DNA of 64,000 nt from Leisingera thetidis (lineage in GTDB: Bacteria; Pseudomonadota; Alphaproteobacteria; Rhodobacterales; Rhodobacteraceae): assembly GCF_025857195.1 (NCBI RefSeq), contig NZ_CP109787.1:995501-1059500 (forward strand). The letters run 5' to 3'. The notes below the pieces were generated by a model. It had not been told where the DNA came from, ran no database searches, and saw nothing but the letters and a program-made list of their open reading frames with translations. Shown piece after piece: positions 8,527-17,793 of this stretch; the first letter of the stretch is position 1, and each line of letters opens with the position of its first letter. The translations under genes and the position numbers were made by a program.

Positions 8527-8697
8527 TTAGTGGCAGGGGAAGCCGGTTGCGTGGCGCACGTCATGAGCGGCGTCATGCAGGGCGGATGCCTGCACATGGC
8601 CGGTCAGCGTGATGATCCCCAGGCCCAGAACCACGGCAAACAGCGCCGGAATTACAGTGGTGCCGGCGGCAGAAGCCTTAAGCGTCTTGGTCGTCAT
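8527..8697 (-). CDS. cbtB: CbtB domain small membrane protein
   Basis: This 56-residue protein has a single transmembrane helix (VIPALFAVVLGLGIITL) and a His-rich C-terminus (LHDAAHDVRHATGFPCH), the defining layout of CbtB, which pairs with CbtA in cobalt uptake. The start at 8697 has AAGGAGGACGACA directly upstream, an excellent ribosome site. The gene is the first one after the cobalamin riboswitch at about 8740-8925. Confidence 0.92.
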   Translation of the reverse strand: MTTKTLKASAAGTTVIPALFAVVLGLGIITLTGHVQASALHDAAHDVRHATGFPCH

Positions 8698-8737
8698 TGT
8701 CGTCCTCCTTGCCGTCACACCCGACGGCGTAAGTTTG

Positions 8738-8925
8738 CGTTCCCATACGGCCGGTCTCCTGACTCGCGGGTCGCTGCTGCCTTCCTCCTTCCCGGCGTCT
8801 TGCGCGCCAGTGGATAGTGGAAGGCCGCTCGCCGCTCACAGTCGCGGGGGCGGTTGAGGCTTCGGTGCCGCGATTTGGTCCACCGTCCTCATTCCCGTTT
8901 CAGTCCCAGTGCTTAGGCACTATCA
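8738..8925 (-). promoter_or_regulatory. Cobalamin riboswitch upstream of cbtBA
   Basis: On the minus strand the B12 box reads AGTCAGGAGACCGGCC at 8750-8765, matching the consensus rAGYCMGGAgACCkGCC. Upstream elements include GGGAATGAGGACGG near the 5' end, the CCGCCCCCGCGACTGTGA block and the GCCGGGAAGGAGG segment, in the order expected of an AdoCbl riboswitch. It occupies most of the 339-bp space between cbtB and the DUF1636 gene. Exact ends are approximate. Confidence 0.92.
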
Positions 8926-9036
8926 GACACCATATCGGAGTGTTGTGCCCCGCGCGGGAGCGTCCGGTCAAGGAAGAAACCGCCAAGTTCCGGTCCTTCC
9001 GCGTCATGACCGGCGGGAAATCCCGCTGCTGGCGGA

Positions 9037-9378
9037 TCAGGACAGACCGGCCGGTATCCGGGCGATCGCCTTGAACCGCAGCCCCCCCAGGGGACGGGCA
9101 TCGGCGAAATTGCCGTCCGGGCTTTCGTGATACATCTGCAGGAAGGTCAGCAGGTCCGGCAGGTCCGCGGCGCTGATCTCCCCGAACAGATAGGCGGTCT
9201 TGCCGGTTTGGCGCACCGCCAGCGTCTGCGGCCGGGTGCAGCCGGACATGCAGTCCGCCTGTTGCAGCCGGGCGTCCACCCCTGCCGCCTCCAGCGCCGC
9301 CGAAACCTGCCCGGGCAGGGCAGGGTCGGCGCCGCGGCAGGTGCGGCAGAGGGTGAGGGTGAGGGTGGGCAGGCTCAT
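9037..9378 (-). CDS. DUF1636 ferredoxin-like metal-binding protein (copy 1)
   Basis: This 113-residue protein carries C-x2-C near the N-terminus (LCRTCRG) and C-x3-C about 30 residues later (CMSGC), the thioredoxin-like [2Fe-2S] ferredoxin arrangement of DUF1636. The family is linked to cobalt and cobalamin genes; a biochemical role is not established. It is the last gene of the long cob operon, overlapping the cobA stop by four bases. A second copy at 22242-22652 heads the same operon. Confidence 0.85.
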   Translation of the reverse strand: MSLPTLTLTLCRTCRGADPALPGQVSAALEAAGVDARLQQADCMSGCTRPQTLAVRQTGKTAYLFGEISAADLPDLLTFLQMYHESPDGNFADARPLGGLRFKAIARIPAGLS

Positions 9379-10093
9379 TCCGGCTCGGCCAGCGGCCCGT
9401 AGAGGATGAGCACAGGCGCCGTGGTCTCCATCTGCCGCAGCAGGGCGGGCAGCTCGCCGACGGTGTGCCGGTGCAGCGATTGTTCGGGTGTCGAGACGCC
9501 GAGCGCCACCAGCGCGGGGGTGGTTTCAGGCAGGCCGGCCTCCATCAGCTTTTCCGACAGGTCGGCAAAGGTGCGTTTGCCCATGTAGACCACGGTGGTG
9601 GCCTCGCCGTCCGCCAGCGCCGCCATGTTGAGGTCGTCCGGCAGCCCGCCGGTCACGTCATGGCCGGTGATGAACTGCAGCCGCCGCGCCGTCTGGCGCC
9701 GGGTGAGCGGGATGTTGGCCGCCGCCGCTGCTGCCGAGGCCGCGGTGACGCCCGGCACGATTTCAAACCCGATGCCGGCTTCGCGCAGGGCAGTGATTTC
9801 TTCCTCCAGACGGCCGAAAACGCCGGAATCGCCGGATTTCAGCCGCACCACGCTGAGGCCGGAAGACGCGTAATCGACCAGCAGCTGGCTCACGTGGTCC
9901 TGCTTGGGCGAGGGGCGCCCGGCGCGCTTGCCGACGCCGACCAGATCCGCATCGGCGCGGGCGTGGCTCAGGATCGGGCCGGAGGACAGATCATCGAAAA
10001 GGATCGCATCCGCCGCCTCCAGCCGCTTGACCGCCTTGACGGTCAAGAGTTCCGGGTCGCCGGGGCCGGAAGAGACAAAGCTGACGAAACCGC

Positions 10094-10097
<4 letters not shown>
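9375..10097 (-). CDS. cobA: Uroporphyrinogen-III C-methyltransferase
   Basis: CobA adds methyl groups at C-2 and C-7 of uroporphyrinogen III to give precorrin-2, the entry step of cobalamin synthesis. The protein (240 residues) has the N-terminal SSGPGDPELLTVKA loop, the VRLKSGDSGVFGR block and VPGVTAASAAAAA, all diagnostic of SUMT. It is slightly shorter than the usual 260-280 residues but complete by motif. Four-base overlaps join it to cobB upstream and the DUF1636 gene downstream. Confidence 0.93.
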
Positions 10098-11413
<1,316 letters not shown>

Positions 11414-11417
11414 GGCC

Positions 11418-12212
11418 TTAGTCGTCCCCGTGGCTCCAGCTGGACCACGGGCTGTCGGCGCTTTGCGGCCGGTAGCGGCGGTCGTAGTCGGTGGAATAGA
11501 GGCAGCTTTCGTCAAAGCCCTCGCCCTTCAGCACCGGGCCCACCAGGATCAGCGCCGTGCGCGAAATCTTCTCGTCCAGCGACTCTTTCAGGGTTTCGAG
11601 GGTCGCACGGATGATCTGCTGGTCCGGCCAGCTGGCGCGGTAGACCACGGCCACCGGGCAATCGGCGCCGTAATGCGGTGTCAGGCTCTCGACCACATGG
11701 TCCAGATTGCCGATCGACAGGTGGATCGCCAGCGTGGTGCCGGTGCGCGCGAAGTTCTCCAGCGACTCGCCTTCGGGCATCGAGGACGCGCGCCCCGGGG
11801 TGCGGGTCAGCACCACCGACTGGCCGAGGCCGGGCAGGGTGAGTTCAGTGCCCAACGCCGCCGCGGCGGCAGCAAAGGACGGCACGCCGGGGGTGACGCT
11901 GACCGGAATGCCCTCGGCCTTCAGGCGGCGGATCTGCTCGCCCATCGCCGACCACACCGACAGATCACCCGAATGCAGCCGCGCCACGTCCTGGCCTGCC
12001 GCATGCGCGGCCTTGATCTCCGCCACGATGGCGTCGAGGTCCATCGCCGCGGTGTTTACGATCTTTGCGTCCTCGGGGCAGTGGCTCAGGATCTCCTCCG
12101 GCACCAATGAGCCTGCATAGAGGCACACCGGGCAGGACGCGATGATGTCGCGCCCGCGCAGGGTCAGAAGGTCGGCAGCGCCCGGTCCGGCGCCAATGAA
12201 GTGAACGGTCAT
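11418..12212 (-). CDS. cobM: Precorrin-4 C11-methyltransferase
   Basis: CobM methylates C-11 of precorrin-4 to yield precorrin-5. The 264-residue protein starts [20 protein letters not shown], then shows [18 protein letters not shown] and [13 protein letters not shown], which separate CobM/CbiF from other members of this methyltransferase family. It overlaps the cobE stop by four bases and is followed by cobB after a 4-bp gap. Confidence 0.95.
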   Translation of the reverse strand: MTVHFIGAGPGAADLLTLRGRDIIASCPVCLYAGSLVPEEILSHCPEDAKIVNTAAMDLDAIVAEIKAAHAAGQDVARLHSGDLSVWSAMGEQIRRLKAEGIPVSVTPGVPSFAAAAAALGTELTLPGLGQSVVLTRTPGRASSMPEGESLENFARTGTTLAIHLSIGNLDHVVESLTPHYGADCPVAVVYRASWPDQQIIRATLETLKESLDEKISRTALILVGPVLKGEGFDESCLYSTDYDRRYRPQSADSPWSSWSHGDD

Positions 12213-12586
12213 GGCTCAAGTCTTTCTGCTATGGCCGCGGTGGCAAGCCCATCCGCGGTGACAACTCTGGGGGCGAGCAGGCGCGATCTTGCGCCCGGCA
12301 CCCCGTGGCGCGCCCCGGCCAGCGCCGCGGCTTCCGCCAGCGACCCGGTTCCGAACCGCGCCTTGATCCGGGGGGAGCAGGTCAGGGTCTGCTCCCCGGC
12401 AATGTCCTGTTCCTGCAAGGAAATCACCGGCAGGCCGGTGCTGCGCGCCAAGTCCTGCATGGCGGGCGCCGCAGCTTTCTCCGCGATGGAGGCCAGTGCA
12501 TCCACTTGCACGCCGGTCAGCGCCAGCGCCGCTTGCAGGTCTGCATCAGTGGCAGCTGCGCGAAAGCCGATGCCTGCCACCTTCAT
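12209..12586 (-). CDS. cobE: Cobalamin biosynthesis protein CobE (CbiG C-terminal-like)
   Basis: The 125-residue protein begins MKVAGIGFR at 12586 and shows the [15 protein letters not shown] and [12 protein letters not shown] blocks of the CobE/CbiG C-terminal family. CobE is needed for the aerobic pathway, but its exact reaction is unsettled. The open frame extends to 12778 as a shadow of cobL and was trimmed. It overlaps cobL (12583-12586) and cobM (12209-12212) by four bases each. Confidence 0.88.
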   Translation of the reverse strand: MKVAGIGFRAAATDADLQAALALTGVQVDALASIAEKAAAPAMQDLARSTGLPVISLQEQDIAGEQTLTCSPRIKARFGTGSLAEAAALAGARHGVPGARSRLLAPRVVTADGLATAAIAERLEP

Positions 12587-13782
12587 CGCGTGACACTCCA
12601 CTGGATGACAGGCCGCGCCCGTTCCCAGCCGCGCATGCTGCCCAAGGGGCCGGCCTCGGCAATTTCGGCCTTCAGCAAGTGGCCGCCGCGCGCTGCATGG
12701 GCGCGCATCAGCAGCGTCTCGGTCTCCAGCGTGACGCCATTGGCAACCAGCCGCGTGCCCTCGGGCAGGATATCCCACAGGTGGTCCAGCAGCTCTTGCG
12801 AGCCGCCGCCGCCGATGAATACGCAGTCGGGCCGGGGCTGACCCTCCAGCACTTGCGGGGCCTTGCCCAGAACCGGCGTCATCCGGTGATCCAGCCCGAA
12901 GGCCGCGGCGTTCGCACGGATGTTCTCCAGACGGCTCTCGCGCGGCTCAAAGGTGATCGCCCGTGCCCCACGGGCCGCCAGGCACCACTCCACTGAGACC
13001 GATCCGGAGCCGCCGCCGATGTCCCACAGCAGCTCGCCAGCCCGCGGTGCCAGCGCCGACAGTGTCAGCGCCCGCACGGGGCGTTTGGTGATCTGCCCGT
13101 CGCTGGCAAAGAGATCATCGGACAGACCGGAGGCCTGCGGCAGCCCCTTGTGGCCCGCGGCTTCGACTGCCACGGCAACAGGCGCCTGAATGTCCTGCAG
13201 ATCAAAGCCTTGCGCCCGCACAGAGCGCACTTTCTGACGCGGCCCGCCGAGGCATTCCATCACGGTCAGTTGCGAGGCGCCAAAACCCTCAGCGGAGAGC
13301 CACTCCGCCAGCTCCGCGGGGGCAGCCCCGTCCCGCATGGTGCAAATGACGCGCGTGCCGTTCCCAAGCAGAGGGCGCAGCCGCGCATAAGGCGCCGCGT
13401 GCAGGCCGAGGCACAGCACCTCTTCCAGCTTCCAGGCCAGATGGTTGGCCGCCAGCGCAAAGGTGGAGGGCGCCGGGTGCGAGATCCACTCGCCTGCCTC
13501 CAGGTGACGCGCCAGAGAGCCGGCGGCGCCGTGCCAGAACGGATCGCCAGAGGCCAGAACCGCAACCTTCCGCCCGCGCATTTCCAGCACCGGGTTGATC
13601 GAGAACGGCACCGGCCAGGGCTGGCCCTTGCTGCCTGCACCTGCCAGCTCCAGATGCCGCGGGCCGCCGAATACTGCCTCGGCCTCTGCCAGCGCCTTCC
13701 GGCTTGCATCGCTCACACCTTCCAGTCCATTTTCGCCCAGACCGATGATTGTAAGCCAGTGTTCCGAGAGGCCATCAGACAT
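12583..13782 (-). CDS. cobL: Precorrin-6Y C5,15-methyltransferase (decarboxylating)
   Basis: CobL methylates C-5 and C-15 and decarboxylates the C-12 acetate to give precorrin-8. The N-terminal half is a CbiE-type methyltransferase (LTIIGLGENGLEGV, VLASGDPFWHG) and the C-terminal half a CbiT-type domain with the SAM loop DIGGGSGSVSVEW. Length (399 residues) is normal for the fusion. The start ATG at 13780-13782 has AAGGA eight bases upstream. It lies in the same CATG palindrome as the cobK start on the opposite strand, so the two start codons share two bases. Confidence 0.93.
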   Translation of the reverse strand: MSDGLSEHWLTIIGLGENGLEGVSDASRKALAEAEAVFGGPRHLELAGAGSKGQPWPVPFSINPVLEMRGRKVAVLASGDPFWHGAAGSLARHLEAGEWISHPAPSTFALAANHLAWKLEEVLCLGLHAAPYARLRPLLGNGTRVICTMRDGAAPAELAEWLSAEGFGASQLTVMECLGGPRQKVRSVRAQGFDLQDIQAPVAVAVEAAGHKGLPQASGLSDDLFASDGQITKRPVRALTLSALAPRAGELLWDIGGGSGSVSVEWCLAARGARAITFEPRESRLENIRANAAAFGLDHRMTPVLGKAPQVLEGQPRPDCVFIGGGGSQELLDHLWDILPEGTRLVANGVTLETETLLMRAHAARGGHLLKAEIAEAGPLGSMRGWERARPVIQWSVTR

Positions 13783-14521
13783 GACACGCATCCTTTTGCT
13801 GGGCGGCACCACCGAGGCCTCGGCGCTGGCGAGAACGCTGGCGGAGGCGGGTGCGGATGCGGTGTTTTCCTACGCGGGCCGCACCGCCAAGCCCGTCAGC
13901 CAGCCGCTGCCCACCCGCGTCGGCGGCTTTGGCGGCGTCGAAGGGCTGGAAGCCTACTTGAGAGGTGAAGGCATTGCCCGTGTGGTCGATGCGACTCACC
14001 CGTTCGCGGCGCAGATGAGCACCAACGCGGTGCATGCCTGTGAAGCGGCGGGCGTGAAGCTCTGCGCCTTTGAGCGCCCGGTCTGGCAGCCGGAGGAGGG
14101 AGACCAATGGGTGCATGCGGGCAGCATTGAAGATGCCGCCAAGGCTCTGCCGGACGCTCCGGCGCGGGTGTTCCTGGCGATCGGCAAGCAGAACCTCGCC
14201 CAGTTCGCCGCCAAGCCCCAGCATCACTACCTGCTGCGGCTGGTGGACGAACCGCAAGCGCCCCTGCCGCTGCCGCACGCCACGGTCGAGATTGCCCGCG
14301 GGCCGTTTGATGTTGCGGGAGATACCGCGCTGATGCAGCGCCAGGGCATTACCCATGTGGTGGCCAAAAACGCAGGCGGCGCGGGTGCCGCGGCCAAACT
14401 CACCGCCGCACGCAGCCTCGGCCTGCCGGTCATCATGATCGGCAGGCCGCAGGTGCCCGCGCGGCCCGTTCTGGGCAGCGTGGCAGAGGTTATGGCCTGG
14501 CTGTCTCATCCCGCGGCCTAG
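13781..14521 (+). CDS. cobK: Precorrin-6A reductase
   Basis: CobK reduces precorrin-6A with NADPH. The 246-residue protein begins MTRILLLGGTTEASALA (dinucleotide-binding loop) and has the DATHPFAAQMS block and the late GGAGAAAKLTAAR segment of CobK/CbiJ. It is the only plus-strand gene inside the minus-strand cob operon. Its ATG sits in the CATG at 13780-13783 shared with cobL, and its TAG stop in the CTAG at 14518-14521 shared with the cobJ stop. GAGAGG lies nine bases before the ATG, inside cobL. Its promoter must lie within cobL coding sequence. Confidence 0.94.
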   Translation: MTRILLLGGTTEASALARTLAEAGADAVFSYAGRTAKPVSQPLPTRVGGFGGVEGLEAYLRGEGIARVVDATHPFAAQMSTNAVHACEAAGVKLCAFERPVWQPEEGDQWVHAGSIEDAAKALPDAPARVFLAIGKQNLAQFAAKPQHHYLLRLVDEPQAPLPLPHATVEIARGPFDVAGDTALMQRQGITHVVAKNAGGAGAAAKLTAARSLGLPVIMIGRPQVPARPVLGSVAEVMAWLSHPAA

Positions 14522-15282
14522 GCTTCGGCGGCGTAGCGGGGGGTGTAGACGTAACTGCCAACCCTTCGCGTGTCGCGGTTGCCGACGATCACCACGGTGC
14601 GCATGTCAGCCATCTCGGGCGTGGCGTCCTTCAATGGCACTGTCAGCAGCTCCTGTCCCGGTTTGGTCACGTCGCGGGCAAAGGTGATCAGCGTGTCAGC
14701 GCCGCAGGCTTCGCGCAGGATTTCCAGCGCGCGGGCAAACTGATGCGGCCGCGATTTGGAACGCGGGTTGTAGAACGCCATTGCCAGTCCGGCCTCACCC
14801 ACCAGCTGCAGGCGCTTTTCGATCAGGCTCCAGGGCTTCAGGTTGTCGCTGAGGTTGATGGCCGCGAAATCATGCCCCAGCGGCGCGCCGATAGCAGCCG
14901 CGGCGGCCAGCATCGCGGTGATGCCGGGCAGCACCTTGATCTCCAGGTTCAGCCAGTCCGGGTGGGCTGCGGCGCTGGTCTCCAGCGCCTCGAACACGGC
15001 TGAGGCCATGGCGAACACGCCGGGATCGCCGGAGGAAACCACGACCACGCGCTTGCCCTCGGCGGCCATTTCCAGCGCGTGGGTGGCGCGGTCCACCTCG
15101 ACCCGGTTGTCCGTGGCGTGCAGGGTCAGGCCCTCGCGCGGTTCGATGCGTTTCACATAGGGGATATAGCCGACGATATCGGTTGCGTCCCCGATGGCAT
15201 CGCGCACTTCCTGCGTTACCAGCGCCTCGTTGCCGGGGCCGAGGCCCGCAATCACCACCCATCCGTTTTGCGATAGCTTCAT
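14518..15282 (-). CDS. cobJ: Precorrin-3B C17-methyltransferase
   Basis: CobJ methylates C-17 and contracts the macrocycle to give precorrin-4. The 254-residue protein has WVVIAGLGPGNEALVT at the start, GYIPYVKRIEPR, VVSSGDPGVFAMA and AFYNPRSKSRPHQ, the last being characteristic of CobJ/CbiH. It overlaps cobI by four bases at its 5' end and ends tail-to-tail with cobK, sharing CTAG. Confidence 0.95.
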   Translation of the reverse strand: MKLSQNGWVVIAGLGPGNEALVTQEVRDAIGDATDIVGYIPYVKRIEPREGLTLHATDNRVEVDRATHALEMAAEGKRVVVVSSGDPGVFAMASAVFEALETSAAAHPDWLNLEIKVLPGITAMLAAAAAIGAPLGHDFAAINLSDNLKPWSLIEKRLQLVGEAGLAMAFYNPRSKSRPHQFARALEILREACGADTLITFARDVTKPGQELLTVPLKDATPEMADMRTVVIVGNRDTRRVGSYVYTPRYAAEA

Positions 15283-15995
15283 GGCCGGCGTCCCTGTCCG
15301 TGAACCAGTACGATGGAGAAATAGGGCACCTCGCCTGTGATCTCCGAGAGCTTCTGCACGGTCTGCCCCGGCATGGTGCCGCGTTCGACCAGCCAGGCGT
15401 CTTCGGCGCGGCCCGCCCGCTCCAGCGCGCGGCGCAGCTTGGGCAGGTTGCGGCCGATTTTCATCACTACCAGCGCATCGGTGTTCGCTGCGCGCTCGGC
15501 CAGCTCATCCTCGCTGAGGGTGGCCATCGCCACGGTCAGCACATCGTCGCCCCAGGTGATCGGCTGGCCGGAGGCAGTCCAGCAGCCCGACATGCCGGTG
15601 ATGCCGGGGATGATTTCCTGCGCGGCGCGGCCCTGCAGGCGGGTGTAGAGATGCATGTAGGAGCCATAGAGGAACGGGTCGCCCTCGCACAGCACCACCA
15701 CGTCCTCGGATTTGGCGATTTCGGCGAGCGTATCGGCCCACTGGTCATAGAATTCTGCCAGCACCCGGTTGTATTCGGGGTCCGCGAAATGGATCTCGGT
15801 CGTGACCGGGTATTCCATCGCGTGTTCGGTGACGCCCTCGGCCAGCATGCCCTCGACAATGGCGCGGGCCTGGCCCTGGCGGCCGGCCTTGCGGAAATAG
15901 GCGATGTGGCGCGCAGCCCCGATCAGCCGGTGCGAGCGGACGCTCATCAGGTCGGGATCCCCGGGGCCAAGCCCTGCGCAGATGACTGTGCCCAT
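15279..15995 (-). CDS. cobI: Precorrin-2 C20-methyltransferase
   Basis: CobI converts precorrin-2 to precorrin-3A by methylating C-20. The protein (238 residues) starts MGTVICAGLGPGDPDLMSV, continues with CEGDPFLYGSYMHLY and IIPGITGMSGCW, the CobI/CbiL family pattern. Three bases separate it from the cobH stop and it overlaps the cobJ start by four bases. Confidence 0.95.
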   Translation of the reverse strand: MGTVICAGLGPGDPDLMSVRSHRLIGAARHIAYFRKAGRQGQARAIVEGMLAEGVTEHAMEYPVTTEIHFADPEYNRVLAEFYDQWADTLAEIAKSEDVVVLCEGDPFLYGSYMHLYTRLQGRAAQEIIPGITGMSGCWTASGQPITWGDDVLTVAMATLSEDELAERAANTDALVVMKIGRNLPKLRRALERAGRAEDAWLVERGTMPGQTVQKLSEITGEVPYFSIVLVHGQGRRP

Positions 15996-15998
15996 GGG

Positions 15999-16628
15999 TT
16001 ACTCTTTCCAGCTCGCAAGCGCGTTGACCGCGGCGACGGTGATGGCGGACCCGCCAAGGCGGCCTTTTACGATCATCGACGGTACCGGCAGGTCTTCCAT
16101 CAGCGCCTCTTTCGATTCCATCGCGCCGACAAAGCCCACCGGGCAGCCGATGATGGCGGCGGGGCGGGGGCAGGCGGGATCCTTGAGCATGTTCAAAAGA
16201 TGGAACAGCGCGGTCGGGGCATTGCCGATGGCGACCACGGCGCCGTCCAGTTTCGGGCGCCACAGTTCCAGCGCCGCCGCCGAGCGGGTGTTGGCCATTT
16301 CCTTGGCCATGTCCGGCACCTTGGGGTCGCGCAGGGTGCAGATCACCTCGTTGTCCGCGGGCAGGCGCGGGCGGGTGATGCCTTCGGAAACCATATAGGC
16401 GTCACACAGGATCGGCGCACCCTTGGCGAGTGCGGCGCGGGCGGTTTCGGCCATGCCCTCGGAAAAGCGCACGTGCTCTTCCAGCCCCACCATGCCGGCG
16501 GCGTGGATCATGCGCACGACGACGCTTTCCTCGTCCTTGCTGAAGCGGGCGAGGTCGGCTTCGCGGCGGATGGTGGCAAAGCTTTCGGCGTAGATCGCGG
16601 CGCCGTTGGTTTCATAGGTGTGGAGCAT
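15999..16628 (-). CDS. cobH: Precorrin-8X methylmutase
   Basis: CobH moves the C-11 methyl group to C-12, forming hydrogenobyrinic acid. The 209-residue protein has the catalytic His at H42 in VRMIHAAGM, equivalent to His43 of the Pseudomonas denitrificans enzyme, then the ILCDAYMV and IGNAPTALFHLL blocks. It lies one base after the cobG stop. All features are intact. Confidence 0.95.
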   Translation of the reverse strand: MLHTYETNGAAIYAESFATIRREADLARFSKDEESVVVRMIHAAGMVGLEEHVRFSEGMAETARAALAKGAPILCDAYMVSEGITRPRLPADNEVICTLRDPKVPDMAKEMANTRSAAALELWRPKLDGAVVAIGNAPTALFHLLNMLKDPACPRPAAIIGCPVGFVGAMESKEALMEDLPVPSMIVKGRLGGSAITVAAVNALASWKE

Positions 16629-16629
16629 G

Positions 16630-17793
16630 TCAGCTGCCCTCTGTCAGAAGTTCGGGAGCGGCGCGCAGGTCAGCGGCGCTCAGGTGGGTCTTTAGCGGCT
16701 GATCCGCGGCTGTGCCATTGCGGATCAGGGAGAAGTCGTCTGTGCCGGTGGCGGTCAGGGTGAGCGGGGCGGGGCCGGGGCAGGCGCAGCCCTTGGCGCA
16801 GCCGGACAGGTGCAGCTTGGTGCCTGCCGGGACATGCGGCGCGAGTTCGCGGGCGAGGTCGCGGGTGGCGGACAGCGCCTGCAGGCAGCCGGGGGCTCCG
16901 GTGCAGGCGACCACTTGCAGGCGCGGATCCGTGGCGTCAAGGATCAGGCCGGGCAGGGCCGGGAGGGTTCCGGCGCCTTCCACCAGCAGCATCCGCCACG
17001 GGGTGAGCCGGATGCCGCCGTGGTCCGCCAGCTGTTCGAGCGTGGCCGCGGGCATCTGGCCGAACTCCAAAGCGGCGAGTGTTCCAGCGGCAACAGCGCC
17101 CGGTTTTGCGCGGAAGCTGGCCTTTGCCACCGGTGCGGCATGCGCCGCCGGCGGGCCGCGGCGCGCGATGAGACGGTGCATCCTGCCACGGCCTTCGGGC
17201 GCGCCGCCCTGGTCAAGGAACCAGCGGGCCAGTGCGAGGGCTTCGCCGGCGGCGGATTCACGTGTGACGGGCTTGCCTGTTTCCGCACCGTCGGCGCGCA
17301 GGATCAGGGTTCCGCCTGTGCGTTCGATGCGGATATCGGCGGAGGTGTCCTGCAGCACGGGTGTTTCACCGCAGTCCACGGCGAGTCCGAATTTTCCCGG
17401 CAGGGACAGGCCGGTGTCCGCGGTCAATGCGGCGCTGAGCTCCGTGGCCACGGCGCGGGTGTCATCATGCCCGGTCCAGAAGGGGGCGAGGAGCACGTTG
17501 CGCCGGGCTTCGGCATTTGCATCCGGGTCGATCAGGCCGAGATCGCGCAGCCCTGCGATCAATTCCTCATGGGCGTCCTCGCGGATACCGCGCATTTGCA
17601 GGTTTGCACGGGCGGAGATGTCGAGGAGGCCGTTACCGAATTCCTGCGAAAGCCTTGCCACACCGCGCGCTTGGTTAACCGACAATTTACCAAGCGGCGC
17701 ACGAATCCGCACAACCAGTCCGTCGCCGGACATCATCGGGCGCAGGGCGCCGGGGCACCAGCCGTAGACCTTGGGTTCAGCGGCGCCACTCAT
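16630..17793 (-). CDS. cobG: Precorrin-3B synthase
   Basis: CobG is an oxygen-dependent enzyme that hydroxylates precorrin-3A to precorrin-3B; its presence marks the aerobic pathway. The 387-residue protein belongs to the nitrite/sulfite reductase ferredoxin-like family. The C-terminal half holds the [4Fe-4S]-binding cysteines in CTGAPGC and SGCAKGCACPG, and the N-terminal half the GWCPGALRPM and LDISARANLQMRG blocks. It is somewhat shorter than the P. denitrificans enzyme. It overlaps the cobN stop by four bases. Confidence 0.93.
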   Translation of the reverse strand: MSGAAEPKVYGWCPGALRPMMSGDGLVVRIRAPLGKLSVNQARGVARLSQEFGNGLLDISARANLQMRGIREDAHEELIAGLRDLGLIDPDANAEARRNVLLAPFWTGHDDTRAVATELSAALTADTGLSLPGKFGLAVDCGETPVLQDTSADIRIERTGGTLILRADGAETGKPVTRESAAGEALALARWFLDQGGAPEGRGRMHRLIARRGPPAAHAAPVAKASFRAKPGAVAAGTLAALEFGQMPAATLEQLADHGGIRLTPWRMLLVEGAGTLPALPGLILDATDPRLQVVACTGAPGCLQALSATRDLARELAPHVPAGTKLHLSGCAKGCACPGPAPLTLTATGTDDFSLIRNGTAADQPLKTHLSAADLRAAPELLTEGS

